Below, one piece after another: positions 17,734 to 26,097 of a DNA stretch of 64,000 nucleotides (position 1 is its first letter; every line of letters starts with the position of its first letter). This stretch comes from Planctomycetota bacterium. Lineage in GTDB: Bacteria > Planctomycetota > B15-G4 > SIAN01. The translations under genes were made by a program, and so were the position numbers. The stretch lies in assembly GCA_028289345.1 (NCBI GenBank), contig JANQQL010000001.1, positions 1 through 64,000 of the forward strand. The letters are read 5' to 3'. The notes beneath the pieces were generated by a model that worked only from the letters and a program-made list of their open reading frames with translations, made no database searches and was not told the DNA's origin.

Positions 17734-20040
17734 TTAGGGAGACGGCTTGCAGTACAAATGCATGGACTCAGCCACGGCAGCCACCCGTTCAGGAACCTGG
17801 CGCGCGACGTCACTGGTCTCCCCGAGAACCACCGGCCCACTCTCGGACCCGGCCGATTGGGTCAACAGACCGGACTGAAACAACCGCTCCGCGAATGCAA
17901 GAAGCTTGGTTTTCGCGGCCGGCGGCCATTGGGCCAAGATCTCGCCAACGGATCGACGCCCGTCCACTTGCTCCAAGAACTTCGCGGTGTCTGCACCGAT
18001 GGAAAGCAAATCGCCGCTCCTGGCCCGATACAGCACCCGCGTCGGTCGGGGCTCTTCTGCGGGGATTTCTTCCTCCAACTCTTGGAACAAATCCTCCTTG
18101 AAGTTTCCGGACATGTAGCGGGGCCGCAAAATCGAACACTCAGCTTGGTTGAGGGTGTCCGAGATTCGTCGAAGGTCGTGGGAGATTTTCAGGATGCGAT
18201 TCCCCCAAGGAACCCGCGGCACGACGGTCTCGAGATTCCCTTCGTACTCTTCTCCGACATGAACCGCGCTCTTGCGCTCCAGGAACGAAAGATCGCCAAA
18301 CTGACAGAGATACAAGAAGTAGTGGCTCTTCAGTTCGAACAGGAGCAGGTTGTCTCCGTGGAACAACGGGAACTCTTCTCGGATGACCTTCATAAACTCA
18401 AAGAACAACTGGCGGGCCACTCTTCGCTCCATGCCAGCCCCGGGAACCCAGTCGTAGTAGACCTGCAGGTCCTTCGACTCGTCGTCCAAGATCTGCTGGA
18501 TCTGATAGGTGTCCGGATCGGCGTAGACTTTCGAGAGATGGTCGATGTAGAAGATTCGCAAGCTGACTTCGTGAACCAGATCTCGATGATCCCGAAGCCA
18601 TTGCAGCGTGCTGCGCGCCTCCTCCTCCGTCTCGGTCGGGAACCCGATCATCGTGTACAACGTCACCGAAACTCCGGCGTCTTTCAAATTGCGGAGAATG
18701 CCCTCGGACTCCTCCAGGCACGTGCCCTTCTCCATGAGATCCAAAAGGCGCTGAGAACCGCTTTCGAATCCGAAGGCAATGCGTCGACAACCGGATTCGT
18801 AGATCTCTCGACAGAGTTCCGGGCTGAACAAGTTGCGTTCGAGTCGCGCATCGGTCCACCAGCGGATGTCCAAGCCGCGCTGCGCGAGTGCGGGCGGCAG
18901 CGTTCGGAACAGCACGGGGGGCATATCCTCGACGATGAAGTACACCACCTTCGAGTTCCAACGCTCGGTGACCGTCTCGATGTCGTCCATCACCTTGTCG
19001 AGGGAACGCTGTCGATAACCGGGACCGATCACCTTGTACAACGTGCAGAACGCACACTTCTCCCAGTAGCATCCACGAGTGATGGCCAACGGGAGAGCCA
19101 GCTGGGGCGAGAAGTAGTGATCCATCGGCAGGCCGTCGAACTCGGGCGTCGGCAAATCGTCGATGGCAAGGGGTGATTCGGGCGGGTTGGTCTGCACGGT
19201 GCCGTTCTTGCGGTGAATGCAGTTGCCGACCCCGTCGATGTCCTTCCCATCCCGAATGGCCTCGGCCAGCTGCAACAGCGGTCCCTCGCCTTCTAAGACA
19301 ATGGCAGAGTCGATCACGTCGAACACCTTGCCACTGCGGGTCATCTTGTCCCCGATGTAGGCCAGGAGCCCCCCTCCCACGGTGATGTGGACGTCCGGCA
19401 TCCTCTCCTTGACGAGGCGCGCAAGAGTCAAGCCGGGGATCACTTGAGAGGTGTAAGTCAAAGAGATCCCCAATAGATCCGGCTGAGCTTCGAGGATTTC
19501 CGGAACCGCCCGTTCCCGGAAGTACTCGACAAAGAAGTTCGATCTTTCGTCGAACAAAGCGGTCAGAATGTCCTGTTCGCGTTCGATCGAATGAGGAAGC
19601 GTAAAGTTGTGAGGGGTCAACGCGGACGGGTAATGCTCCGCGGAGATCAGCCGAAACGCTCGATCGAACAACTTCACCGAACGCAGATACAGGTCGTAGT
19701 CGTAGAACCTCTCGGGGTCTCGTAGTACCGCCTTGGCGTCTTCGATGCCCTCGACCACGGCATCCGCAGAGGCCGCGGCTTCGACCAAGACCCGGAAGCG
19801 ATCCATCTGGCGGAGCTTCATGGCCGCGTCCCGAGGCATCTCATCGAGCTGCTGCTGGACCACCCCTCGACTTTGCGCCAGCCGCTCTCGGCACAAGAAG
19901 TATTCGTGAGCGTCCAGGTTGAAATCCCGCTGATGGGTGTCCGAAAACCCTCGAGCCCGGAGGAACGCGGTGAGCGACGGCAAACAAAGTGCCGGCTGAG
20001 TCGGATGGGCTTGCGGCGGAAACACCAAAAGGGTCTTCAT
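17734..20040 (-). CDS. B12-binding radical SAM enzyme with C-terminal PqqD-like/RRE domain
   Basis: 768 residues from ATG 20040, which overlaps the preceding stop by four bases (ATGA). Residues about 180-260 form a cobalamin-binding-type Rossmann domain (PDLLGISLTYTSQVIPGL, DVHITVGGG). The radical SAM core follows, with Cys 324, 329 and 332 in CYWEKCAFC, a CX4CX2C spacing instead of the canonical CX3CX2C, then GFESGSQRLLDLMEKG and YTMIGFPTETEEEA. Near residues 665-735 lies a winged-helix PqqD-like segment (LLSIGADTAKFLEQVDGRRSVGEILAQ) that in this class recognises peptide substrates. It probably performs a radical C-methylation or another C-C chemistry on a peptide. Next to it are two small peptide genes and a NifX-like gene. 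Confidence 0.85.
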   Translation of the reverse strand: MKTLLVFPPQAHPTQPALCLPSLTAFLRARGFSDTHQRDFNLDAHEYFLCRERLAQSRGVVQQQLDEMPRDAAMKLRQMDRFRVLVEAAASADAVVEGIEDAKAVLRDPERFYDYDLYLRSVKLFDRAFRLISAEHYPSALTPHNFTLPHSIEREQDILTALFDERSNFFVEYFRERAVPEILEAQPDLLGISLTYTSQVIPGLTLARLVKERMPDVHITVGGGLLAYIGDKMTRSGKVFDVIDSAIVLEGEGPLLQLAEAIRDGKDIDGVGNCIHRKNGTVQTNPPESPLAIDDLPTPEFDGLPMDHYFSPQLALPLAITRGCYWEKCAFCTLYKVIGPGYRQRSLDKVMDDIETVTERWNSKVVYFIVEDMPPVLFRTLPPALAQRGLDIRWWTDARLERNLFSPELCREIYESGCRRIAFGFESGSQRLLDLMEKGTCLEESEGILRNLKDAGVSVTLYTMIGFPTETEEEARSTLQWLRDHRDLVHEVSLRIFYIDHLSKVYADPDTYQIQQILDDESKDLQVYYDWVPGAGMERRVARQLFFEFMKVIREEFPLFHGDNLLLFELKSHYFLYLCQFGDLSFLERKSAVHVGEEYEGNLETVVPRVPWGNRILKISHDLRRISDTLNQAECSILRPRYMSGNFKEDLFQELEEEIPAEEPRPTRVLYRARSGDLLSIGADTAKFLEQVDGRRSVGEILAQWPPAAKTKLLAFAERLFQSGLLTQSAGSESGPVVLGETSDVARQVPERVAAVAESMHLYCKPSP

Positions 20041-20357
20041 GAGTCGCTCTCTCCATCTTCGAAGACGTCCGCCAGGACCTCGACGATCGGCCCCCGTCTC
20101 TCCTCGACCCTGAGCCCGTGGGCCTCGAGACCGCGGCGCATGGCCCCCGTCACCGCAACGGTCACCAGGACTTCGCAATCTTGCAGCGCACTGCCCCAAG
20201 CATCGGCATCGGGACGGGCCGTGCCTGGCGCCGACACCGGCCGGCGCTCTTCAAAGCGAACTTCTTGGGAGGTGACTTGGAAGAGAAGAGCCTCGCTCGA
20301 ACGAGCCAGCCGTTCGTTCACCGAGACACCGTCTCGTGAGGTGACCGCCATGCGCAT
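20037..20357 (-). CDS. NifX/NifB-type Fe-Mo cluster-binding-like protein
   Basis: 106 residues from ATG 20357, fixed by AGGAGG five bases upstream (20363-20368). The N-terminus MRMAVTSRDGVSVNERLARSS matches the family pattern (MRIA.....G..VNEHFG), and the second half LQDCEVLVTVAVTGAMRRGLEAHGL followed by GPIVEVLADV matches the dinitrogenase cofactor-binding (NifX/NifY/NifB C-terminal) fold. The usual cluster-binding His in VNEHFG is replaced here (VNERLA), so cluster binding is uncertain. It overlaps the radical SAM gene start (ATGA) and heads that operon. No nitrogenase genes are nearby, so a role as an accessory or metal/cobalamin chaperone for the radical SAM enzyme is more plausible. Confidence 0.8.
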   Translation of the reverse strand: MRMAVTSRDGVSVNERLARSSEALLFQVTSQEVRFEERRPVSAPGTARPDADAWGSALQDCEVLVTVAVTGAMRRGLEAHGLRVEERRGPIVEVLADVFEDGESDS

Positions 20358-20362
20358 TCCCA

Positions 20363-20368
20363 CCTCCT
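20363..20368 (-). promoter_or_regulatory. Shine-Dalgarno of the NifX-like gene
   Basis: Perfect AGGAGG, five bases before ATG 20357. It decides between several in-frame starts. Confidence 0.65.
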
Positions 20369-20500
20369 GATCGATGACCACCGTCTCCCAAGGGGGTTTG
20401 GCTCCCAGGCGCCGCGTCAACGCAAGCAGTGTCGAGCCCGTGGCGATCTTACGGCAGTCTCCAGGCTTCCTCCCCAGAGGATTTCGCCACGAAACGAAAA

Positions 20501-20528
20501 GAGAGGGCGGCCCGCAAGCCGCCCTCTC
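20501..20528 (-). terminator. Rho-independent terminator of secreted paralogue 1
   Basis: An 11-bp perfect GC-rich stem (GAGAGGGCGGC / GCCGCCCTCTC), six-base loop, then UUUU on the minus-strand transcript, 42 bases past the stop codon at 20570. Confidence 0.88.
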
Positions 20529-20569
20529 CGGATGCTCATTTGAGTCGCGGTTCCGAGAACCGCGTGGCG

Positions 20570-22120
20570 TCAACCCCCGGCCTTGTGGGTCCAGTTGACC
20601 TTAATCGCCCAGTTGACCACCGAGCTCGGCGCCGCGTTGGTCGCAAAGTCGTCGTTGCTGGTCGCACTGCTGTTGTTCGGCAGAGCGTTGCCACAGCCGG
20701 ATTTGGTGTCGGTTCCGTCGGTATCCGAGGCGATCCAAAGGCAGGTATCGCCACTCACCCAACCCACGGTGGCAACGTAAGGCGCGCCTCCGGCGGAAAG
20801 CGGAACCCCGTTCGGTAGCACAAAGATCTCCCCTGGGTAGCAGGTGTCGGAGGTGACATTGGCTGGCACCAAAACATTCTGGAGAGAGTCGCCCGCCAGC
20901 AGATGAGGAGTCACCGTGACGTTCGGATCGACGCCAGACGCAAGCGGGTGATGGCCGACGTGGGCCAGTTCCCCGTCAACTCCGCAAAGCTCGGTCAAGG
21001 ACACCTCGACGCTCGTGACACAAACGTTCCCCGAACCAGCGCCGGTCGTGGACTCGGCAGTTCCCAAGTTGACCACGAACCAGTCCGAGGGTCCCGACGG
21101 GTTGGTGACCTTCCAGACAAACCCCTCGTGGTCGCCATCATCCTTGACTCCGTAGCAGCCAACGCAAGAGCTACTCGGATCCACGGTGTTGATGGTGATG
21201 GTGCTGCTGACTTTCAGCTTCGGCTTGTTGTTCGGCTTGAGGTCACAGAAATCCTGGTAGATCAGACACAGAGTGACCGGTCCAACCAGGAACCCGCAGG
21301 CCGTGTTGCTGCAGATTTCGTAGGTCTCTGGCTTGGGCCCGGGGAAGAATGCATTGCCGGTCGTCGTGAACGGAATCGGGATCCCGAGATTGACGAGCGG
21401 CGCTCCACCCACGCAGAAGAAGAGCAGGCTTCGCTGACTCGTCTGGGTTCCCCAGAACACCATGCACCAGGTGGCTCCGACGTTCAGCGTCACCGACGGC
21501 GAACCGTTGACCAAGAAGCTGTTCTTGGTGGCATTCGCGGGACGAACGGTCAGGCCAATCTGCCAATTGAGGCCGGCAGGAATCGCGCCGGTGTTGTACC
21601 CCGTGGTGGAAGCAAACGAGCGATTGAACGCGGGACTGAACGTGTCCGCAAGCATCCAAGTTGCACTGTCTCCCGGACGTTGCTGGAGCGCCACGTGGAC
21701 GTCTGTGGAACCGAGGTGCAAACAAGGAATTGCGTAGTGGACGAGATCCTGAAACCCGTCGCTTGCGGAAACCCGAGCATTCCGTTCGACGATCGGATTG
21801 GCGATGTCCGGAGTATTCGGGAACGTGCCGGACTCCGGATAGATTCCGATCGTCTGGGTCTCATCGACGCTCAGCGTGCTCCACACGTCGACGCAGATCC
21901 CGAGCACCGAAGCGCTCTCACAGGTGTCATCGAAATCGACACTGAACCAGTCGCTCGAACCTGCTGGATTGTTCAGCTTGAAAAAGATGTCGGCCCCAGA
22001 TCCGTCATCGAAGATTTTGCAGTCCAGAGACAGCGGAACCGGGGTCCCAACCACCTGCGCCTGTGCGGGACCGCAAAAACCCCACGCAGTCAGGACGATT
22101 GCAGCCAGTTTCTTAGACAT
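20570..22120 (-). CDS. Secreted protein of unknown family, tandem paralogue 1
   Basis: 516 residues from ATG 22120 (GGAGA upstream). Signal peptide KLAAIVLTAWGFCGPAQAQ. The mature protein has two related halves: near residue 45 LNNPAGSSDWFSVDFD and near residue 335 VTNPSGPSDWFVVNLG, each followed by a Cys-containing segment and a further beta-rich run, so it is an internal duplication. About ten Cys residues suggest disulfides after export. By eye it is 80-85% identical to the gene upstream (22413-23948). No known family is recognised. Each copy has its own terminator, so they are separately transcribed or processed. It may be an abundant surface or extracellular structural protein. Confidence 0.75.
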   Translation of the reverse strand: MSKKLAAIVLTAWGFCGPAQAQVVGTPVPLSLDCKIFDDGSGADIFFKLNNPAGSSDWFSVDFDDTCESASVLGICVDVWSTLSVDETQTIGIYPESGTFPNTPDIANPIVERNARVSASDGFQDLVHYAIPCLHLGSTDVHVALQQRPGDSATWMLADTFSPAFNRSFASTTGYNTGAIPAGLNWQIGLTVRPANATKNSFLVNGSPSVTLNVGATWCMVFWGTQTSQRSLLFFCVGGAPLVNLGIPIPFTTTGNAFFPGPKPETYEICSNTACGFLVGPVTLCLIYQDFCDLKPNNKPKLKVSSTITINTVDPSSSCVGCYGVKDDGDHEGFVWKVTNPSGPSDWFVVNLGTAESTTGAGSGNVCVTSVEVSLTELCGVDGELAHVGHHPLASGVDPNVTVTPHLLAGDSLQNVLVPANVTSDTCYPGEIFVLPNGVPLSAGGAPYVATVGWVSGDTCLWIASDTDGTDTKSGCGNALPNNSSATSNDDFATNAAPSSVVNWAIKVNWTHKAGG

Positions 22121-22345
22121 CACGTCTCCTGGGTTTTGGCCATCCATCCGGCCAAGGCCGCTCCTTCGGGCGAAGAGCTTCGAAGCACGCGCCTCGACCC
22201 AAGCATCCGCTCGGAAGGGAGTGTTGAGCTCCCGAGTCGCCTCGCCCTTCGTTTCAGCGCCTCGTTGCCCGCGGACGGTTGCCTGGCTTGAGCTTCCCCG
22301 GAGACACCCGGCTCGAACCCTGAGTTTCGCGAAGCACAAAAAAAA

Positions 22346-22373
22346 GAGAGGGCGGCCCGAAGGCCGCCCTCTC
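22346..22373 (-). terminator. Rho-independent terminator of secreted paralogue 2
   Basis: A 12-bp perfect stem GAGAGGGCGGCC / GGCCGCCCTCTC closed by a C(UUCG)G tetraloop and followed on the minus strand by eight U (A tract 22338-22345), about 40 bases past the stop at 22413. The stem is nearly identical to the one ending paralogue 1. Confidence 0.93.
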
Positions 22374-22412
22374 AGTGATCCTCAAGAAGTGGATCGAGCA
22401 AACAAAATCAAC

Positions 22413-23948
22413 TTACTTCTCAACCCAGTTGACCTTGATCGCCCAGTTGACCGTCGTGCTAGGCGCAGCGTTGGTCGCGAAGTCGTCAGCGCTGGTGGCG
22501 CTGCAGTTGTTCGGCAGGATGGTGCCGCAACCGGACTTCACATCGGTACCGTCGGTGTCGGAAGCGATCCAGATGCAGGTGTCGCCACTGACCCAGCCGA
22601 CTGCAGCGATGTACGGGGTGCCACCGGGGCTAACCGGAACACCCGTCGGCAACGTGTAGACCTGACCCGGGTAGCAGCTGTCCGAGGTGACGTTGGCCGG
22701 CACCAGGATGTTCTGCAGGGAGTCACCAGCCGCGAGATTCGGGGTCACGGTGACGTTCGGGTCGACGCCCGAGGCGAGCGGGTGGTGACCGACGTGGGCA
22801 AGCTGACCGTCGACAGCGCAGATCTCGGTGAGCGAGACTTCGACGCTGGTGACGCAAACGTTGCCGGCGCCAGCACCAGTGTTGGTCTGGGCGGTACCGA
22901 GGTTGACCACGAACCAGTCGGACGGACCCGACGGATTGGTGACCTTCCACACGAAACCATCGTGGTCGCCGTCATCCTTGGTGCCGTAGCAGCCAATGCA
23001 GGCATTCTGCGGGTCGACGGTGTTGACGGTGATGGTGCTGCTGACCTTCAGCTTCGGCTTGTTGTTCGGCTTCAGGTCGCAGAAGTCCTGATAAATCAGG
23101 CACAGGGTCACGGGGCCAACCAGGAAACCGCAGCCGGTGTTGCTGCAGATTTCGAAGGTTTCGGCCTTCGGACCCGGGAAGAACGCGTTACCGGTGGTGG
23201 TGAACGGAATCGGAATACCGAGGTTCACGAGCGGCGCGCCGCCGATGCAGAAGAACAGCAGCGAACGCTGGCTGACCTGCGTACCCCAGAACACCATGCA
23301 CCAGGTGCCACCCACGTTCAGCGTGACCGACGGCGAACCGTTGACCAGGAAGCTGTTCTTGGAGGCATTGGCCGGGCGAATGGTCAGACCGAGCTGCCAG
23401 TTCAGACCGCCGATCAACGCACCGGTGTTGTACGCGGTGGTCGAAACGAAAGAACGGTTGAACGCGGGGCTGAAGGTGTCAGCACCCAACCAGGTCGCAC
23501 TGTCACCGCTGCGCTGCTGCATGGCAACGTGGATGTCAGTGCTTCCGAGGTGGAAGCAAGGCAGCGCATAGCTGACGAGGTCGGCGAAGCCGTCCGTCGC
23601 GCTGACCAGGGCGTTGACTTCCTGAATCGGGTTGGCGATGTCAGGAGTGTTCGGGAACGCACCAGATTCCGGATAAACACCAATCGTCATGGTCTCGTTG
23701 GCGCCCAGAGTGTTCCAGACGTCAGTGCAGATACCGAGAACAGACGTGCTCTGGCAATCGGCGTCGAAGTCAACATTGAACCAGTCACTGGAACCGGCCG
23801 GGTTGTTCAACTTCCACCAAGAGTCAGAGCCGGAACCGTCGTCGAAGATCTTGCAATCCAGCGACAGCGGCACCGGGCCACCAGCAACTTGCGCGCTCGC
23901 CGTACCGGCCAAGCACGCAACACCAAGTGCTGCAACAAGCTTTCTCAT
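22413..23948 (-). CDS. Secreted protein of unknown family, tandem paralogue 2
   Basis: 511 residues from ATG 23948 with a strong GGAGGG four bases upstream. Clean signal peptide MRKLVAALGVACLAGTASA. Two-half architecture as in paralogue 1: LNNPAGSSDWFNVDFD near 40 and VTNPSGPSDWFVVNLG near 330, with conserved Cys such as SLDCKIFDDG, LGICTDVW, GTWCMVFWG, LIYQDFC and ACIGCYG. Codon choice looks biased to common codons (CTG, GGT/GGC, AAC, TTC, AAG), more than in paralogue 1, suggesting high expression; the ideal ribosome binding site and strong terminator agree. The function is unknown. It could be a major exported or cell-envelope protein of this organism. Confidence 0.78.
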   Translation of the reverse strand: MRKLVAALGVACLAGTASAQVAGGPVPLSLDCKIFDDGSGSDSWWKLNNPAGSSDWFNVDFDADCQSTSVLGICTDVWNTLGANETMTIGVYPESGAFPNTPDIANPIQEVNALVSATDGFADLVSYALPCFHLGSTDIHVAMQQRSGDSATWLGADTFSPAFNRSFVSTTAYNTGALIGGLNWQLGLTIRPANASKNSFLVNGSPSVTLNVGGTWCMVFWGTQVSQRSLLFFCIGGAPLVNLGIPIPFTTTGNAFFPGPKAETFEICSNTGCGFLVGPVTLCLIYQDFCDLKPNNKPKLKVSSTITVNTVDPQNACIGCYGTKDDGDHDGFVWKVTNPSGPSDWFVVNLGTAQTNTGAGAGNVCVTSVEVSLTEICAVDGQLAHVGHHPLASGVDPNVTVTPNLAAGDSLQNILVPANVTSDSCYPGQVYTLPTGVPVSPGGTPYIAAVGWVSGDTCIWIASDTDGTDVKSGCGTILPNNCSATSADDFATNAAPSTTVNWAIKVNWVEK

Positions 23949-24684
23949 AAAACCCTCCAAAAAAGAAACAGGACCAAAAAACGGGCACCGGCAATACTCA
24001 GTTGGTTTGGGGAATGGAGTGCTCGTGAACGCGCCCCGCGGGAATGCGTCGGGGTGGGCCGGCAAGACAATGAGCCGTCGGTGGCACGCGGAAGAGACGC
24101 GCAACCTGGCCAGCCAGACAGGTCCTCGGAAGAGGACAGAGTGAGTTCAGAGCTTCCCAAGATGTCGAGTGGTTCTCAGTGGTGAACAACTCCGCCGGGG
24201 GACGGAGAATCAACGAGTTCCGGCTCGAGCTTGGGCGCCGGCAGCAAGAGACTTCCTCGCTGCGGCGGAGATCTTTCGAAGCTCCCATCGGGCAGGGCAA
24301 TTGCCCGAATGTTGCATTCGACGAATCTCGCTGGACCTTGGCTCTACAGACGGATCTCGCGGCTCAGGGTTGGAGGGGAGCCGAGGACCGGCTTCGCTCC
24401 GGGTATTTCCATTCCCAACGAATCAGACCAGGGTTTTGACGGCAGCCAGAATCCAGGCCTCATCCGAGATGTCTTCCACCAAACAACGTATTTCACGAAT
24501 CCGGGAGAGTCAAGTCCTCCCACGGGCACGCAATACGTCAGAACTGAGACGTAGATTCGACCGTGAGAGTTCCGGCAAATCCGGGATCCGCACCCTCAAT
24601 AGCCTGGACGTCCGGGGGGGCAAGACCATCGAAACCCTGCGGCCCCCTCCACTGGATTCCAACCCATCGGCGGGGAAAGTTCGG
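23949..24684. other. Long non-coding stretch
   Basis: 736 bases between paralogue 2 and the cytochrome b gene. All frames examined are broken or have shadow-like composition (Arg/Pro/Ser-rich, no domain). No tRNA or obvious hairpin-plus-U terminator. It must contain the promoter of the apparently highly expressed gene at 23948 on the minus strand; a clear -35/-10 was not found. Confidence 0.4.
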
Positions 24685-26097
24685 CTAACGCGCGATCTCG
24701 AGCAAATATTGCACGATGAGATCTCGGTCGGAATCCGTCATCTCCAGATCTTCGGCGGAAGGCATTTCCGTGTCGGGGTGCACGGAGGCAGGGTCGAGCA
24801 GCAAGCCGTGCAACCACTCGGCGCTTCGGCCCGCACCGGCCTCCTCCAACGCAGGCCCGCCGGCCCCCATTTCGTCACCCTCCCCCTCGAGGGTGTGGCA
24901 GTACAGGCACTCGTAGGAGTCGACCAGCTCGCGGCCCGGGGGCAAAGGATCGGGAGGCAGCCCCTCGGGAGCCTGGAACGGAGGGCTGGGCGGAGGCTCG
25001 TAGGGGTCGTCCCACTCGAGGACTCTCTCCGGCGGCTCGGTCTTGCTTCCCGGATCCATCAACCCCAGAACCGTCAGAACGACCACCCCGCCAACCACCA
25101 AGACTGCCGAACTCAGCGCGAGCGGTCGGTCACCCAAACGTCGGGACGGATTGCGGTCCGTAAAGGGGAGGAGCACCAAGGCGGTGAACAACGCCCCGGG
25201 CAGGACCACGGTTCCGAACACGAGGGCGTCTCCCTCGAAGTACTTCAGCAGTTGAAAAAGCCCGAGGAAGTACCACTCGGGCCGAGGGTCGTACCCCGCC
25301 GCATCCCGGCTGGCAGGAGCTTCCAGAGGAGCCCCTCCCATCACCGCGGTGAGCACCGCCACGGCCGCGATGGCTCCCACCCCCACCATCACCTCGCGCA
25401 ACACATGGTCCGGGAAGAAAGGGGCCCGCTCGACATCCTCCTGGCCAACCGGCTGCCCCGGCGGGGTGATCCCCAGGCGGTGCACGAGGAAGAGGTGGAT
25501 CGCCACCAGCGCTGCCAACACCGCCGGAAGAAGGATGACGTGGAGCGCATAGAGACGAGTGAGAGTCAGCGCCCCCACCTCGGGCCCTCCGCGCAGGAGG
25601 TCGGCGGAGAAGGCTCCCACGACCGGGACGGTTTCCGCGATCGACAGTCCGACATCCGTCGCCCAGTAGCCCTTCTGGTCCCAAGGCAGGAGGTACCCCG
25701 TGAAGCCGAAACCGAGAATCACCAGGAAGATCCCGAGCCCCACCAGCCACAGCGATTGCCGCGGACGCTTGTATGCCGCAGTGAGAAAGACCCGGAGCAT
25801 GTGGGCGACCACCAGAACGACGACGGCCGACGAACCGAAGTGATGAAGCCCGCGCACCCACGCGCCCCCGACGACGTCCTCGTCGATGAAGCGAACGCTG
25901 TCGTAGGCGTGGTCCGGGGTCGGCGCGTAACACAGAGACAGCAGCATCCCGGTCGCCGCCTGCACCATCAGCATCATCAGGAGCCCCGTCCCCAAGGCGC
26001 GGGAAAACCCGAGCCCGACCGGGACCTTCTTGTCGATCACCCACTCCTTGAGGATCGCCGAGAACGCTCGCCCGCCCCCTTCTGCGTGGCCGCTCAC
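24685..26097 (-). CDS. Cytochrome b (b6/subunit IV fused) with C-terminal cytochrome c domain
   Basis: 470 residues. The N-terminal part has four helices with haem-ligand His pairs (LHHFGSSAVVVLVVAHML and LYALHVILLPAVLAALVAIHLFLVH). The Qo-site motif appears as RPEWYFLGLFQLLKYF near 275, where the usual PEWY is intact. Three more membrane helices follow, then a Pro-rich linker (PPPSPPFQAPEGLPPDPLPP) and a short periplasmic domain with one CLYCH haem-c site near 395 and candidate Met ligand (DTEMPSAEDLEM). So cytochrome b, subunit IV and a mono-haem cytochrome c are one polypeptide. It oxidises quinol and passes electrons through the Rieske protein. It overlaps the Rieske gene by four bases. 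Confidence 0.92.
   Translation of the reverse strand: MSGHAEGGGRAFSAILKEWVIDKKVPVGLGFSRALGTGLLMMLMVQAATGMLLSLCYAPTPDHAYDSVRFIDEDVVGGAWVRGLHHFGSSAVVVLVVAHMLRVFLTAAYKRPRQSLWLVGLGIFLVILGFGFTGYLLPWDQKGYWATDVGLSIAETVPVVGAFSADLLRGGPEVGALTLTRLYALHVILLPAVLAALVAIHLFLVHRLGITPPGQPVGQEDVERAPFFPDHVLREVMVGVGAIAAVAVLTAVMGGAPLEAPASRDAAGYDPRPEWYFLGLFQLLKYFEGDALVFGTVVLPGALFTALVLLPFTDRNPSRRLGDRPLALSSAVLVVGGVVVLTVLGLMDPGSKTEPPERVLEWDDPYEPPPSPPFQAPEGLPPDPLPPGRELVDSYECLYCHTLEGEGDEMGAGGPALEEAGAGRSAEWLHGLLLDPASVHPDTEMPSAEDLEMTDSDRDLIVQYLLEIAR

Noticed and set aside
20037..20357. Nitrogenase-related function of the NifX-like gene
   Set aside because: No nif structural or assembly genes are near, the cluster-binding His is changed, and the gene is co-translated with a radical SAM enzyme.
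21876..24185. 769-codon open frame on the plus strand across both secreted paralogues
   Set aside because: Antisense shadow of paralogue 2; the minus-strand frames have signal peptides, ribosome sites and terminators.
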